Assembly (NCBI RefSeq): GCF_003269035.1
Contig: NZ_QLTK01000017.1
Coordinates: 1 to 64,000, forward strand
DNA: 64,000 nt
Direction: 5' to 3'
DNA from: Paraburkholderia bryophila
GTDB taxonomy: Bacteria > Pseudomonadota > Gammaproteobacteria > Burkholderiales > Burkholderiaceae
The notes beneath the pieces were generated by a model. It worked only from the letters and a program-made list of their open reading frames with translations, did not search any database and was not told the origin of the DNA. A program made the translations under genes and the position numbers. Positions 18,749 to 27,947 of this stretch are shown piece after piece (position 1 is the stretch's first letter; every line of letters starts with the position of its first letter).

Positions 18749-19528
18749 TTACAACACCGCGAGCGAGGTGTTGGGAATGTCGGTCACGAGCATGTGCCCT
18801 GGCTTGTGCGCGATCGCAAACGGCAAGCGCGCGCTTTCTATCGCGACTTGCGGTGTCACGCCGCAAGCCCAGAACACCGGCAATTCATCGCTGCGCACGT
18901 CGACCGCGTCGCCGAAATCGGGCTGCGCCAGATCGCGAATGCCGATCAGCGACGGGTCGCCGATATGAACCGGTGCGCCATGCACTGCGGGAAAGCGGCT
19001 GGTGATCTGAATGGCGCGGATTGCGTCGGCGGCTTTCATCGGCCGCATCGAGACAACGCGATGGCCGCTGAACGGGCCAGCCGGCACGTTGCGTTCGCGC
19101 GTGCGATACATCGGTACGTTGACCTGTTGTTCGATATGGCGCAGCGCGATGCCTTCGCGTTGCAGCATTTCCTCGAAGGAAAACGAGCAGCCGATCGCGA
19201 ACACCACCAGATCGTCGCGCCACAGTTCGTCGAGGCTGCGGACCTCCTCGGTGCGTTCGCCGTGACGGTAGACGTAAAACGCGGGTACGTCGTTGCGGAT
19301 ATCCAGACCGGCGCCGAGTGCGGGTACGCGCCAGTCGCCCGGCTCGCCGATGCCGAGCAGCGGACACGCTTTCGGGTTGAGCGTGCAGAAGCGCAGGAAG
19401 TCGCCGGCATACTCGCTCGGCAGAATCGCCAGATTGGCCTGCGCGTAGTCGCCGCAATAACCGGCGGTCGGACCGGACAGGCGCCGCGTGCGAATCTGCT
19501 GACGAAACTCGTATGGGTTGTAAGGCAT
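18749..19528 (-). CDS. DUF1445-family putative hydro-lyase
   Basis: The 259-residue protein has the hallmarks of the DUF1445 (D-glutamate cyclase-like) family. It has an N-terminal R-x-G-x-x-x-G-x-T-A-G segment (RTRRLSGPTAGYCGDYAQAN), a central FAIGCSFSFEEML, and a C-terminal FWACGVTPQVAIESARLPF followed by HKPGHMLVTDI. Members are annotated as hydro-lyases; the mammalian relative has D-glutamate cyclase activity. The substrate here is unknown. It shares a transcription direction with the MFS gene and is divergent from a LysR regulator. Confidence 0.88.
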   Translation of the reverse strand: MPYNPYEFRQQIRTRRLSGPTAGYCGDYAQANLAILPSEYAGDFLRFCTLNPKACPLLGIGEPGDWRVPALGAGLDIRNDVPAFYVYRHGERTEEVRSLDELWRDDLVVFAIGCSFSFEEMLQREGIALRHIEQQVNVPMYRTRERNVPAGPFSGHRVVSMRPMKAADAIRAIQITSRFPAVHGAPVHIGDPSLIGIRDLAQPDFGDAVDVRSDELPVFWACGVTPQVAIESARLPFAIAHKPGHMLVTDIPNTSLAVL

Positions 19529-19642
19529 GGACGTGCTGGCTCCAGGTCGATGACGTCGCCGATGCGGCCCGATCAATGGGCCAGCGATGGAGCCAGATTA
19601 GTAACGTCAAAAATATCCATCCAGCGAGTTTTTATTGTGTTT

Positions 19643-19661
19643 CGTTAAATTAAACTTAACG
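19643..19661. promoter_or_regulatory. LysR-type operator candidate
   Basis: CGTTAA-N7-TTAACG is a perfect inverted repeat containing a T-N11-A core. It lies in the A/T-rich space between the divergent hydro-lyase and LysR genes, 74 bases before the LysR start, the usual place for a LysR binding site. Confidence 0.5.
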
Positions 19662-19734
19662 CTATCGGGACGACTCACAGCGCGTTTGCGGCGATGATCG
19701 CGTGTGATTCGTCGTCAACTGGAGAGCGTCCGCC

Positions 19735-20673
19735 ATGAATACCCGCTTCGTCGAAACATTTCTGACGCTCGCCCGTCTGGGCAGTTTTCGCGCGACCGCG
19801 GTCGCGATGCACGCCACGCCCGCGGCGATCTCGCTGCGTATCAAAACGCTTGAAGCGGAGCTTGGCGTCGAGTTGATCGAACGCGAGGCGGCGCTGTTTC
19901 AGCTCACGGCCAACGGCGAGCGGCTGCTCGCGCATGCGCGCTCCGTGGTGCAGGCCACGCGCTCGCTGCAACTGGCCGCGCAGGACGAAACGCAATTGGC
20001 CACGCGGCTGCGGCTGGGCGTGATCGAAACGGTGGTGCATAGCTGGCTGCCGGACTACATACGCATGCTGAACGCGGAGTATCACCGTATCGTCGTGGAC
20101 CTCACGGTCGATTCGAGCGCGGTGCTCGGGCCGCGCTTGCGGGCGGCCGAACTGGATCTGGTCATCCAGGTGGAGGAAGCCGCCGTGCACGAAACGTCGA
20201 TCGTGTCGGCGTTGCTGGCGAGCTACCCGGTGCGCTGGATCGCGCGCAGCGATCTGATTCCTGCCGGCCGCGCGAAACACGTTCAGACGCTGTTGAGCAA
20301 ACCGGTGTTGACGTTCGGTCGCGGCACGGCGCCGCAACTCGCGGTCGAAGCAATCGTGCAGACGCTCGCGAAGCGCGCGGGCGTGCCGCTTGCCGAGACT
20401 CAGGTCACGTGCATGCCGTCGGTCGCGGTGATCGTGAAGCTTTTACGCGACGGCTATGGAATTGCCGCGGTGCCGGCGCTGTTCGTCGAGCCTTACCTGA
20501 GCAGCGGCGAGCTGGCGCAATTGCAGGTGCGTCCGTTGCCGCCGCCGATCAACGTGGCGATGTATTACCGCGACGATGCGGACGTCGGCGTGCTGGCGGC
20601 GTCGCGGGTGGCCCGCAATGCGTGCGATCGGTATGCGAAGAAGATGGGGCGGCAGTTGATCGAGAAGCGGTGA
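19735..20673 (+). CDS. LysR-family transcriptional regulator
   Basis: This 312-residue protein has a LysR helix-turn-helix (FLTLARLGSFRATAVAMHATPAAISLRI as two adjacent helices, residues about 8-36) and an effector domain to about residue 290. It is divergent from the hydro-lyase/MFS pair, which it probably controls. It converges with the end of the mdc operon, 25 bases away, so a link to malonate metabolism is possible but not shown. Confidence 0.9.
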   Translation: MNTRFVETFLTLARLGSFRATAVAMHATPAAISLRIKTLEAELGVELIEREAALFQLTANGERLLAHARSVVQATRSLQLAAQDETQLATRLRLGVIETVVHSWLPDYIRMLNAEYHRIVVDLTVDSSAVLGPRLRAAELDLVIQVEEAAVHETSIVSALLASYPVRWIARSDLIPAGRAKHVQTLLSKPVLTFGRGTAPQLAVEAIVQTLAKRAGVPLAETQVTCMPSVAVIVKLLRDGYGIAAVPALFVEPYLSSGELAQLQVRPLPPPINVAMYYRDDADVGVLAASRVARNACDRYAKKMGRQLIEKR

Positions 20674-20698
20674 AGAGAGGTGAGGAAGAGGGTGCAAC

Positions 20699-21631
20699 TC
20701 AGCGCATGTCCATCCGCCGCCGCGCGGTCGCGACCAGTCGCTCGAATGAAAAGCCGCTTGCCGCGAGCGCGGCGCTATCCGGAAAGTACTCGCGCACGAT
20801 ATCCGTCGAGACCTGTCCAGGCGGTGCTTCGATCAGCACGCGGGCGCCCATTTCCTGCATGACGGTCAGCGCATCGAACCAACGCACGGTGTGGCGCATA
20901 TTGGTCGCGAGATCGTCGCGGATGGCGTCCGCCGTGTAGAGGGAACGCGCGCCGCGATTGCCGATGTAAATGCTGCGCGGCGCGTGAAACGGCACCTGTT
21001 GCGCGTAGGCCACCAGTTCGTCCGTGGCATGAGCGAGCAAATCGCAATGCGACGGCACGCTCACGGCGAGTCGCGTGGCCTTGCGCGCGCCTGCCGCGAG
21101 TGCGCGCTCGATGAATCTGTCCAGCGCGTCATTCGCGCCTGCCATCACGATCTGGCGCGGTGCGTTGACGTTGCCGATATAAACGCGTTGCTGCTCTTCG
21201 TTCGCGTGCTGCGCCGCGAGCGCTTCCAGTTGATGCTCGGTCAAGCCCGACACCGCCGCGAGTCCGTAGCCGGACGGGTAAGCCGTTTCCATCAGTTCGG
21301 CGCGCCGCCGCACCATCTGCAACGCGTCGTCGAAGCGCACCGCGCCGCAACTCACCGCCGCTGCATAAGCGCCGACCGACAACCCCGCGCTGATTTCAGG
21401 TGCGAGTTGTTCGGCGGCCAATGCACGCGTCACGGCGACGCCCGCGATCGTCAAGCCGATCTGTACGGCCACCGTCGAGCGCAACGCCTCCGGTGTGTCG
21501 AGCGTCAGCACGTCGGCGCCGAGCACGTGGGAGGCTTCGTCCAGCGTGTCGCGTACCGTGGGATGCAACGGCAGACGGTGCAGAAATCCGTCCGTTTGCG
21601 CGCCCTGGCCGGGGAAGATCAGCGCGAGCAT
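20699..21631 (-). CDS. mdcH: Malonate decarboxylase epsilon subunit (malonyl transacylase)
   Basis: This 310-residue acyltransferase starts with LALIFPGQGAQ and has the nucleophile serine in GLSVGAYAAA (S85) and a histidine in SVPSHCDLL. It transfers malonyl to the ACP subunit, starting the decarboxylase cycle. ATG 21631 overlaps the mdcG stop by one base (TGATG). The frame extends upstream but that part only overlaps mdcG. It is the last gene of the operon. Confidence 0.94.
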   Translation of the reverse strand: MLALIFPGQGAQTDGFLHRLPLHPTVRDTLDEASHVLGADVLTLDTPEALRSTVAVQIGLTIAGVAVTRALAAEQLAPEISAGLSVGAYAAAVSCGAVRFDDALQMVRRRAELMETAYPSGYGLAAVSGLTEHQLEALAAQHANEEQQRVYIGNVNAPRQIVMAGANDALDRFIERALAAGARKATRLAVSVPSHCDLLAHATDELVAYAQQVPFHAPRSIYIGNRGARSLYTADAIRDDLATNMRHTVRWFDALTVMQEMGARVLIEAPPGQVSTDIVREYFPDSAALAASGFSFERLVATARRRMDMR

Positions 21632-22329
21632 CAGGCGAGCCCGTCGCGGTGAGCGACGGCCCACGGATCGGCGATCAATTGCGGGCCGCTTGCGTGACGC
21701 GCCATCACACGCGGTTTGTCCGCTGCCCATTCGGCGAGCGCAACGCCGCCAGCCGGCGTGTCGAGTTGCGCATCCACACGGATGCCGGCGTTTTTTGCGT
21801 GCGTTTGCAACTGGTTCAGCAACGCCAGCGCATGGTTTCGCGTGAGCGATTCCGGCGTGCGGATCAGCAGATCCAGATCGCTCGATGCGCTCACGCTGGG
21901 CACTTGTGTAGCCAGTTCAAACCCGGCGCTGCCCGTCGGGCCCCAGACGAAGCCGTGCAGTGGACCCGCTGCATCGCGCTGCAACGCGGCGAGCGCAACA
22001 AACGCAGCCAGGCCGCCGCGCGTTGCAAGCGGTTCGGATTGTGCAAGCATCTGCGGTGCCACGACCGTTTCGATGTCCGCGACGCGCGCCCACGTGCCAT
22101 AACGCTGCGCGCGTCCCGCGCCGCGCACGCCGATCGCGACGAAGCCTTCAGCAGCCAGGGCTCGTCTCACCACCGCAACCGGCGCGCGTGCAAATGCCTC
22201 GCGAACCCACGGCGGCTCATTATCGACAACCTGCAAATGGCGCAGCCGCAACAGATCGTGCGGCTGCCATCGCGTATCCCACGACAACGCGTGCTCGACG
22301 ACGAACGGCGGGGCCGCGCAGGTCTGCAT
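21631..22329 (-). CDS. mdcG: Malonate decarboxylase holo-ACP synthase (phosphoribosyl-dephospho-CoA transferase)
   Basis: The 232-residue nucleotidyltransferase attaches the 2'-(5''-triphosphoribosyl)-3'-dephospho-CoA group to the ACP. A nucleotidyltransferase pattern is visible: WGPTGSAGFELA followed by SSDLDLLI, supplying the two metal-binding aspartates. ATG 22329 overlaps the mdcE stop by one base (TGATG). An ATG 15 bases upstream is possible but lies inside mdcE. Confidence 0.92.
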   Translation of the reverse strand: MQTCAAPPFVVEHALSWDTRWQPHDLLRLRHLQVVDNEPPWVREAFARAPVAVVRRALAAEGFVAIGVRGAGRAQRYGTWARVADIETVVAPQMLAQSEPLATRGGLAAFVALAALQRDAAGPLHGFVWGPTGSAGFELATQVPSVSASSDLDLLIRTPESLTRNHALALLNQLQTHAKNAGIRVDAQLDTPAGGVALAEWAADKPRVMARHASGPQLIADPWAVAHRDGLA

Positions 22330-23156
22330 CAGACGGCATCCCATTGTTCGGCGAGGCGCCGGCGCACTTCGATCGACGCCGCGCGATTCTTCCGCGCCGC
22401 CGCCGATTCCAGCCGATGCGACAGGCCCTTGCTTCTATCGTTGCGCGCGCTACGAATCTGTTCGGCCAGCACCTGCCGCACATGTTCGATGTGCGACGCG
22501 TCCGGCGCATCGGCGTCGACGCCGTCGATCAGTTGATCGAGCAGGCCGAGTTTGGCGAACGACGCCATCGAATACGACATCGGCACGATCGTTTCGCCGA
22601 GCGCGTCGAGTTCTTCGACGGTGCGGCGCGTCACGCGCGCGGCTGCTTCCTTGCCCATGGCGTGAACCATCGTGCCGGGCGCGTCGAGCGCGACGATGCG
22701 GTTGGCCTGATAGCCGTGCGCGAGGAACGCGCCCGACATGGCCGGTCCGACAATCAGTGCAATCACGGGATGCCCCGCGTCGCGAGCCGTTGCGTACGCA
22801 TCGACCCCGGCCGCGCAGGCGAGATGAATGCCGAGCATTTCCTCACGATAGCCATACGCCTGGCTTTTCACGTCGACGATCGCGACGATCGGGCGGCGCG
22901 TACCGCTCGCCGCGTCTTGCGCGACCGCTTCGCGCACGGCGCGGGCGAGCAGCCAGCCCTGTTCGAGACCGACGACGTTATCCGTCGCGCGCGGAAAGCG
23001 GTTGGCGGGATCGGGCACGACCGTGACGAAGCGCGCGGTCTCGCCGCCGAGCGACGCGTCGCCGCTCCACACGGGCGCCGCACTGGACGGTTCGCCGGCC
23101 AGCGCGTGAAACCAGCGCGCGCCGCGGCTCAACGGGCTGAGAGTGGTATCGCTCAT
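22329..23156 (-). CDS. mdcE: Malonate decarboxylase gamma subunit
   Basis: This 275-residue carboxyltransferase-fold protein forms the malonyl-S-ACP decarboxylase with MdcD. Typical segments are VVGLEQGWLLA, AIVDVKSQAYG and ALIVGPAMSGAFLAHGYQANRI. Its start overlaps the mdcD stop by four bases, as expected for subunits made in equal amounts. The enzyme is the biotin-independent cytoplasmic type because no biotin carrier or membrane subunit genes (mad type) are present. Confidence 0.94.
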   Translation of the reverse strand: MSDTTLSPLSRGARWFHALAGEPSSAAPVWSGDASLGGETARFVTVVPDPANRFPRATDNVVGLEQGWLLARAVREAVAQDAASGTRRPIVAIVDVKSQAYGYREEMLGIHLACAAGVDAYATARDAGHPVIALIVGPAMSGAFLAHGYQANRIVALDAPGTMVHAMGKEAAARVTRRTVEELDALGETIVPMSYSMASFAKLGLLDQLIDGVDADAPDASHIEHVRQVLAEQIRSARNDRSKGLSHRLESAAARKNRAASIEVRRRLAEQWDAV

Positions 23157-24037
23157 GCTTGCTCCTTGCGCGGCTCGGTTGCGGCGTGCTGGTTGAAGAC
23201 CTCGCGCATGCTTTCCGGCGTGACGCTGGCGGGATCGATTTGCGCGAGACGGTTCAGAAACAGGTCGACCTGTTCGCTGCGATGCGCGGCCGGCACGCCT
23301 CGAGCGAACGCGGCACGCACGGCGGCGCGCACGGCGTCGGCGTCGTCGTCGATCAGTCGATCGGCGAGTGCGGTCGCGGCGCGTTGTTCACCGCCGATCA
23401 GTTGCCACACGCGGCGGCGATCGCTCGCATCGAGTTCGTCGATACCGGCTTCCTGTTCGATCACCTCGGGACCGTTCATGCCGAGCCGCCCTTGCTTCGT
23501 GACGACCAGATACGAACACAGCGACGCCGCGAGCGACATGCCGCCGAAACACCCCACCATGCCCGCGATCACGCCGACCACCGGTACATGCCGGCGCAAC
23601 GCGACGATCGCGGCCTGCATTTCGGCGATCACGGCGAGGCCGAGATTGGCTTCCTGAAGCCGCACGCCGCCGGTTTCGAACAGCACGACCGGGCGCACGA
23701 GCTTGCCGCGCTCGCAATCGCGCAGCGCCAGTTCGAGCGCGGCGGCGATCTTGCTGCCCGATACTTCGCCGATGCTGCCGCCCTGGAACGCCGATTCGAT
23801 CGCGGCGACCACGGCAAGCTCGCCGTCGATGGTGCCGCGCGCGATCACGCAGCCGTCGTCGGCCTGACAGACCACGCCTTGCAGCGGCAGCCACGGCGAT
23901 TCGATCCGGTCGAACGGGCCCAGCAGTTCACGGAAGCTGCCGGCATCCAGCAGCGAGCGCGCGCGTTCGCGCGCCGGCAGTTCGATGAAACTGTCGCGCA
24001 ACATTGGCGCGGGTTGAAGATTCGCGACGGTGTTCAT
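23153..24037 (-). CDS. mdcD: Malonate decarboxylase beta subunit
   Basis: This 294-residue crotonase/carboxyltransferase-fold protein carries VVAAIESAFQGGSIGEVSG and VVGVIAGMVGCFGGMSLAASL, the oxyanion-hole regions of the MdcD family. With MdcE it decarboxylates malonyl-S-ACP to acetyl-S-ACP. The start overlaps mdcC by four bases (ATGA). Confidence 0.94.
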   Translation of the reverse strand: MNTVANLQPAPMLRDSFIELPARERARSLLDAGSFRELLGPFDRIESPWLPLQGVVCQADDGCVIARGTIDGELAVVAAIESAFQGGSIGEVSGSKIAAALELALRDCERGKLVRPVVLFETGGVRLQEANLGLAVIAEMQAAIVALRRHVPVVGVIAGMVGCFGGMSLAASLCSYLVVTKQGRLGMNGPEVIEQEAGIDELDASDRRRVWQLIGGEQRAATALADRLIDDDADAVRAAVRAAFARGVPAAHRSEQVDLFLNRLAQIDPASVTPESMREVFNQHAATEPRKEQA

Positions 24038-24357
24038 GCGGCGTCTCCTTGTTCAGCGGCTTCGACGGCTTCCGCGAGTCTTAAGGCGACTACGCCGGGC
24101 GTTGCGCCGAAGTCGTTGATTTCGATTTGCGCGGCGCCGTCGTAGCGGGTGAAGAAGCGGTCGAGCACGCTTTTCCAGATGTGGCTGTAACCGTCGACGC
24201 TAGTGCGCACCACCACATGCGCGCTCAGCGCGGCCGTGGCCGCGGAGGAATCGGCGGGCGCCAGCAGCACTTCCAGATCGCCCGAACCCACCACGCCGAC
24301 ATGCGCGCGGGTCGTGACGGCGCGTTGCGCCGGATAGTCGAAGGTCAGATGTTCCAT
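24034..24357 (-). CDS. mdcC: Malonate decarboxylase acyl carrier protein (delta subunit)
   Basis: The 107-residue ACP has the sequence VGVVGSGDLEVLL, where Ser25 is the position that carries the modified dephospho-CoA group in the Klebsiella enzyme. This is not a phosphopantetheine-type ACP, which fits the presence of mdcB and mdcG for its special prosthetic group. It overlaps the end of mdcB by 13 bases and the start of mdcD by four. Confidence 0.94.
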   Translation of the reverse strand: MEHLTFDYPAQRAVTTRAHVGVVGSGDLEVLLAPADSSAATAALSAHVVVRTSVDGYSHIWKSVLDRFFTRYDGAAQIEINDFGATPGVVALRLAEAVEAAEQGDAA

Positions 24358-25271
24358 GAGTCCGGGCTCCCGCCGGCGTCGTGATGCGCCAGCATGTCGA
24401 GAAAAAGGGTGGCGGCGAGCAGATCGGCTGCGCCGCCGGGCGAGGCGTTAAGCGACAGCAATACGTGTTCGAGTGCGGCGAGGGCGGCGCGGCCTGCCGG
24501 CGTGGAACTGCCGCCGGCGTCCAGCACGCGTTGCGCGCCATGCTGGCCGGCGTGCAAACCCGCCAAACCCGCGCGATGCAGCAGGCAGGTGTCGTCGAGC
24601 GAGGCCATGATCGCGAGCAGCGCGTCGACGCGCGCGGCGTTTTCGTCGACGCCTCGCGCACGCGCCGCGAGCAAGGCGGGCAGGCCGACGTCGATCGCAT
24701 GCGGGAAGCCGTCCTGCGCTTCGCGGCGCGCGCCGCCGACCTGGTAGCGCCGGCGTGCACGTTCGCCGTGACTGTCGGAGGGCGCGGCGAAGCGGTCCGG
24801 AAAGCAGGCGATTTGCGCGGCATAGGTGCCGATTCGCGAGGCTTTCGACCGGTTCGTCGCGTTGTCGCCGGTCGCCATCGTTGCGCCCGCAACCAGCAGG
24901 CCGACGATCCAGATCGCGCCGCGATGCGCGTTGCTGCCGCCGGTGGCTCGCAGCATGTCCTGCTCGCCGCTGCGGCCGATCTGCGCCAGCTCGGCGCGCA
25001 ACAACGCGGACGGTTCGCCACGGCGGCGCGCCGCGTGCGCGAGCGCCGCGAAGGTCGGTTCGAGCGAATGCGCCGAGCGCAGCATGAGGGCGAGATCGAG
25101 ATCGCGATGCGCGCCGCTGCCGCGCCGATCGACCAGCGCGGGCTTGGGGGTGAGTTGGACTTCGTCGATCAGCGCGGTGACCGCGTAGCGGGCAAGTTGC
25201 GCGTCGGAAGGCAGGGCGGGGACCCGCGCGGACGACCGCTCGACACGCTTCAACAACGCAGCGGGCGCCAT
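24345..25271 (-). CDS. mdcB: Triphosphoribosyl-dephospho-CoA synthase
   Basis: This 308-residue CitG/MdcB-family enzyme makes the prosthetic group precursor from ATP and dephospho-CoA. Recognisable segments are LTPKPALVDRRGSGAHRDLD near residue 45 and LLHRAGLAGLHAGQ in the C-terminal half. ATG 25271 begins two bases after the mdcA stop. A longer frame inside mdcA is not needed. Confidence 0.93.
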   Translation of the reverse strand: MAPAALLKRVERSSARVPALPSDAQLARYAVTALIDEVQLTPKPALVDRRGSGAHRDLDLALMLRSAHSLEPTFAALAHAARRRGEPSALLRAELAQIGRSGEQDMLRATGGSNAHRGAIWIVGLLVAGATMATGDNATNRSKASRIGTYAAQIACFPDRFAAPSDSHGERARRRYQVGGARREAQDGFPHAIDVGLPALLAARARGVDENAARVDALLAIMASLDDTCLLHRAGLAGLHAGQHGAQRVLDAGGSSTPAGRAALAALEHVLLSLNASPGGAADLLAATLFLDMLAHHDAGGSPDSWNI

Positions 25272-25273
25272 GC

Positions 25274-26959
25274 TTACCAGCTCCTGAAGCGTGCCGGCGG
25301 CGCATACAGACCGCCCGACCACGTCACCAGATCGTCGATGCTGCGTGCCGCCAGCAGCGAGCGCTTGGCTTCGCCGCGTCGAATGCCGAGATCTTCCGGA
25401 TACGCGACGATGCCGCGCCGGCGCAACTCCGCCGTCTTCTCAGGCTTGGCGCGCAGGCCGATCGGCGTGACGCCCGCCACGGCGGCAATCGCCGCGCGCC
25501 GCTCGTCGATGCCTTCGGCTTTGTGCAGATGCGCAATGCCTTCCTCGGTCACCACATGGCTGACGTCGTCGCCGTAAATCATGACCGGGGCGATCGGCAT
25601 GCCGCTCTTCGCGCCGACCGCGACCGCGTCGAGTTCATCGACGAAGGTCGGCTCGCCGCCTTTCTTGTACGTCTCGGCCATTTGCACGACCAGTTTCTGG
25701 CCGCGCGACACCGGACCCTGATCTTTCAGCAGCTTGAGCCAGGCTTCGCTCGAATGACGCCGGCCGCGCGGATCGTGGCCCATGTTCGGCGCGCCGCCGA
25801 AACCGGCCAGGCGGCCGCGCGTGACGGTGGAGGAATTCGCGTCCGCGTCGATCTGCAAGGTCGAGCCGATAAACAGGTCGACGCCGTATTGCCCGGCCAG
25901 TTGGCACAGCACGCGATTCGAGCGCAGGCTGCCATCGTTGCCGGTGAAGAACACGTCGGGACGCGCTTCGATATACGCCTCCATGCCGACCTCGCTGCCG
26001 AAGCAATGAATGCTGTCGACCCAGCCCGATTCGATCGCCGGAATCATGGTGGGATGCGGATTGAGCGTCCAGTTGCGGCAGATCTTGCCCTTCAGGCCGA
26101 GCGCTTCGCCATACGTGGGCAGCAGCAATTCGATCGCGGCGGTGTCGAAGCCGATGCCGTGATTCAGCGACGTCACGCCATACGGTTCGTAGATGCCGCG
26201 GATCACCATCATCGCGGTCAACACCTGCAGGTCGCCGATATGGCGCGGATCGCGCGTGAACAGCGGCTCGACGGCGAACGGCCGGTCGGCTTGCACGACC
26301 ACGTCGACCCACGAACCGGGAATGTCGACGCGCGGCAGTTCGTCGACGATCTCATTGACCTGCACGATCACGATGCCATGCCGGAACGCGGCGGCCTCGG
26401 CGATGGTGGGGGTGTCTTCGGTATTCGCGCCGGTGTACAGATTGCCGTGACGGTCGGCTTTTTCCGCGCATAGCAGCGCGACGTGCGGCGTCAGATCCAC
26501 GAACATGCGCGCGTACAGCTCGACGTAGGTGTAGATCGAGCCGATCTCGAGCTGGCCGTCTTCCAGCAGTTGCGCGACCCGCAGACTCTGCGGCCCGGCG
26601 AACGAGAAGTCCACCTTATGCGCGATGCCGCGCTCGAACAGCGTCAAATGTTCCGGACGGCCAATGCTCGAAATCAGCAGATGTACGTCGTGAATTTTTT
26701 GCGGATCGACCTGGGCGAACGAACGCGACAGGAAGTCGGCCTGTTTCTGGTTGTCGCCTTCGAGTGCGACGCGGTCGCCGGGGCGGATCAGCGTTTCCAG
26801 TGCATCGACGATACGGTGGGTAGGCAGCACACCGTCTTGCAGCCAGGGTGCGATGGCCGCGAGGCGGCGGTTTTTTTCATCGCGGCGCGTGGTCCACGAG
26901 CGCGCGGCAGGCGGCGATGTAGCGGCGGACGCAGCGGTGATTTCGGCAGCTTGGTTCAT
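25274..26959 (-). CDS. mdcA: Malonate decarboxylase alpha subunit (acetyl-S-ACP:malonate ACP transferase)
   Basis: The 561-residue first structural gene of the operon exchanges acetyl for malonyl on the ACP, regenerating malonyl-S-ACP. MdcA-type segments include PGDRVALEGDNQKQADFLSR, LNHGIGFDTAAIELLLPTYG and NDGSLRSNRVLCQLAGQYG. ATG 26959, nine bases after the regulator stop codon, has GGGAG upstream. A TTG at 26971 overlapping the regulator gene is the alternative, giving 565 residues. Confidence 0.94.
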   Translation of the reverse strand: MNQAAEITAASAATSPPAARSWTTRRDEKNRRLAAIAPWLQDGVLPTHRIVDALETLIRPGDRVALEGDNQKQADFLSRSFAQVDPQKIHDVHLLISSIGRPEHLTLFERGIAHKVDFSFAGPQSLRVAQLLEDGQLEIGSIYTYVELYARMFVDLTPHVALLCAEKADRHGNLYTGANTEDTPTIAEAAAFRHGIVIVQVNEIVDELPRVDIPGSWVDVVVQADRPFAVEPLFTRDPRHIGDLQVLTAMMVIRGIYEPYGVTSLNHGIGFDTAAIELLLPTYGEALGLKGKICRNWTLNPHPTMIPAIESGWVDSIHCFGSEVGMEAYIEARPDVFFTGNDGSLRSNRVLCQLAGQYGVDLFIGSTLQIDADANSSTVTRGRLAGFGGAPNMGHDPRGRRHSSEAWLKLLKDQGPVSRGQKLVVQMAETYKKGGEPTFVDELDAVAVGAKSGMPIAPVMIYGDDVSHVVTEEGIAHLHKAEGIDERRAAIAAVAGVTPIGLRAKPEKTAELRRRGIVAYPEDLGIRRGEAKRSLLAARSIDDLVTWSGGLYAPPARFRSW

Positions 26960-26967
26960 CGGCTCAG

Positions 26968-27741
26968 TCAACTCCCGGTGGCAAGACGCGGGCGTCGGCC
27001 GCGCGGCTTGGGTTGATTGGCGAGCGCGGCTTCGGCCTGCGCGCGTTCGGTCAGAAAACGGTGCAGCAGGTCGCCGGTGCCGAGCAGATGCGCGACGACC
27101 TGCGCCTGTGCGGCGGGAATATCGCGGCGCTGCACGGCGTCGAGCAGGGCGGTGTGTTCATGGTCCGATTCGCCCTTGCGCGACGGCAGGTCCAGCTTCA
27201 GCCGCAGATAGCGTTCACCGCGCCGATGCAGCGTTCCGATCATCTCCTCGAGTTGCGGACGGGCGGCGGGCGCATACAGGCTCATATGGAACGCGACATT
27301 GCGTGCTACGTACAGTGCGGGGTCCGGTTCGCGTTCGGCGGCGCGGCAGAGCTTCGCGGCTTCGCGCAGCGTGGCGGCCGTGTGATGAGGAATGGCGAGG
27401 CCGATGGCCAGGCTCTCCAGCGCCGAACGGATCTCGTAGATTTCGCGTGCTTCGTCCGCCGACAACGGCGCGACGGTTGCGCCTTTGTGGACGGCGGCTT
27501 TCGCCCAGCCTTCGGTTTCGAGCAGGCGTAAGGCTTCGCGCACGGGAATTGCGCTGACCGAGAAATGCCGCGCGATCGCGTCCTGGCGCAGCGGCGCGCC
27601 AGGCGCCAGCGTGCCGTCGACAATCGCGGCGCGCAGCGCCTCCGCGATCACGCGGGACGTGCTCTCACGGGGCGCCGCCGCCGGTAAAAGCGGGCTGCGC
27701 GCGGAAGCGTCCAGGGGAAAACCATCTATTGCGTCGCTCAT
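26968..27741 (-). CDS. GntR-family regulator of the malonate operon (MdcY-like)
   Basis: The 257-residue protein is of the FadR/FCD class: a winged helix at about residues 30-95 (RQDAIARHFSVSAIPVREALRLLE) and a C-terminal all-helical FCD domain. Being the first gene of the mdc unit, it resembles Acinetobacter MdcY, a repressor released by malonate. No Shine-Dalgarno is visible. A -10 box TATAAT on this strand at 27752-27757 would place the transcript start only a few bases before the ATG, so the mRNA may be nearly leaderless. A palindrome overlaps this point. Confidence 0.9.
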   Translation of the reverse strand: MSDAIDGFPLDASARSPLLPAAAPRESTSRVIAEALRAAIVDGTLAPGAPLRQDAIARHFSVSAIPVREALRLLETEGWAKAAVHKGATVAPLSADEAREIYEIRSALESLAIGLAIPHHTAATLREAAKLCRAAEREPDPALYVARNVAFHMSLYAPAARPQLEEMIGTLHRRGERYLRLKLDLPSRKGESDHEHTALLDAVQRRDIPAAQAQVVAHLLGTGDLLHRFLTERAQAEAALANQPKPRGRRPRLATGS

Positions 27742-27756
27742 AATATTGAATATTAT
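27740..27756. promoter_or_regulatory. Palindromic operator overlapping the regulator start codon and promoter
   Basis: ATAATATT-G-AATATTAT is a perfect 8-1-8 inverted repeat. It covers the regulator start codon and most of its candidate -10 box (27752-27757, minus strand). It sits in the divergent promoter region shared with the MFS gene. Autoregulation by the GntR protein is the simplest reading. The sequence differs from the ATTGTATACAAT site I recall for MdcY. Confidence 0.5.
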
Positions 27757-27947
27757 ATATAAAAAAGAGCATTTATGGATGGGACAAACCCGGCAAACCC
27801 GGAAAGTTTTTTCGGCTCGCCGCGGACCGTTCCTCTTTGTTGTACGAGGACGGCGCGGTTCGTTCAAGCCGCCGTGCGCCGTTTCGTCGATTCCCTTGAT
27901 GGGCACCCAAACCCGTACGTCAACTGCAGGGCCGGAGGAGCAGCAAG

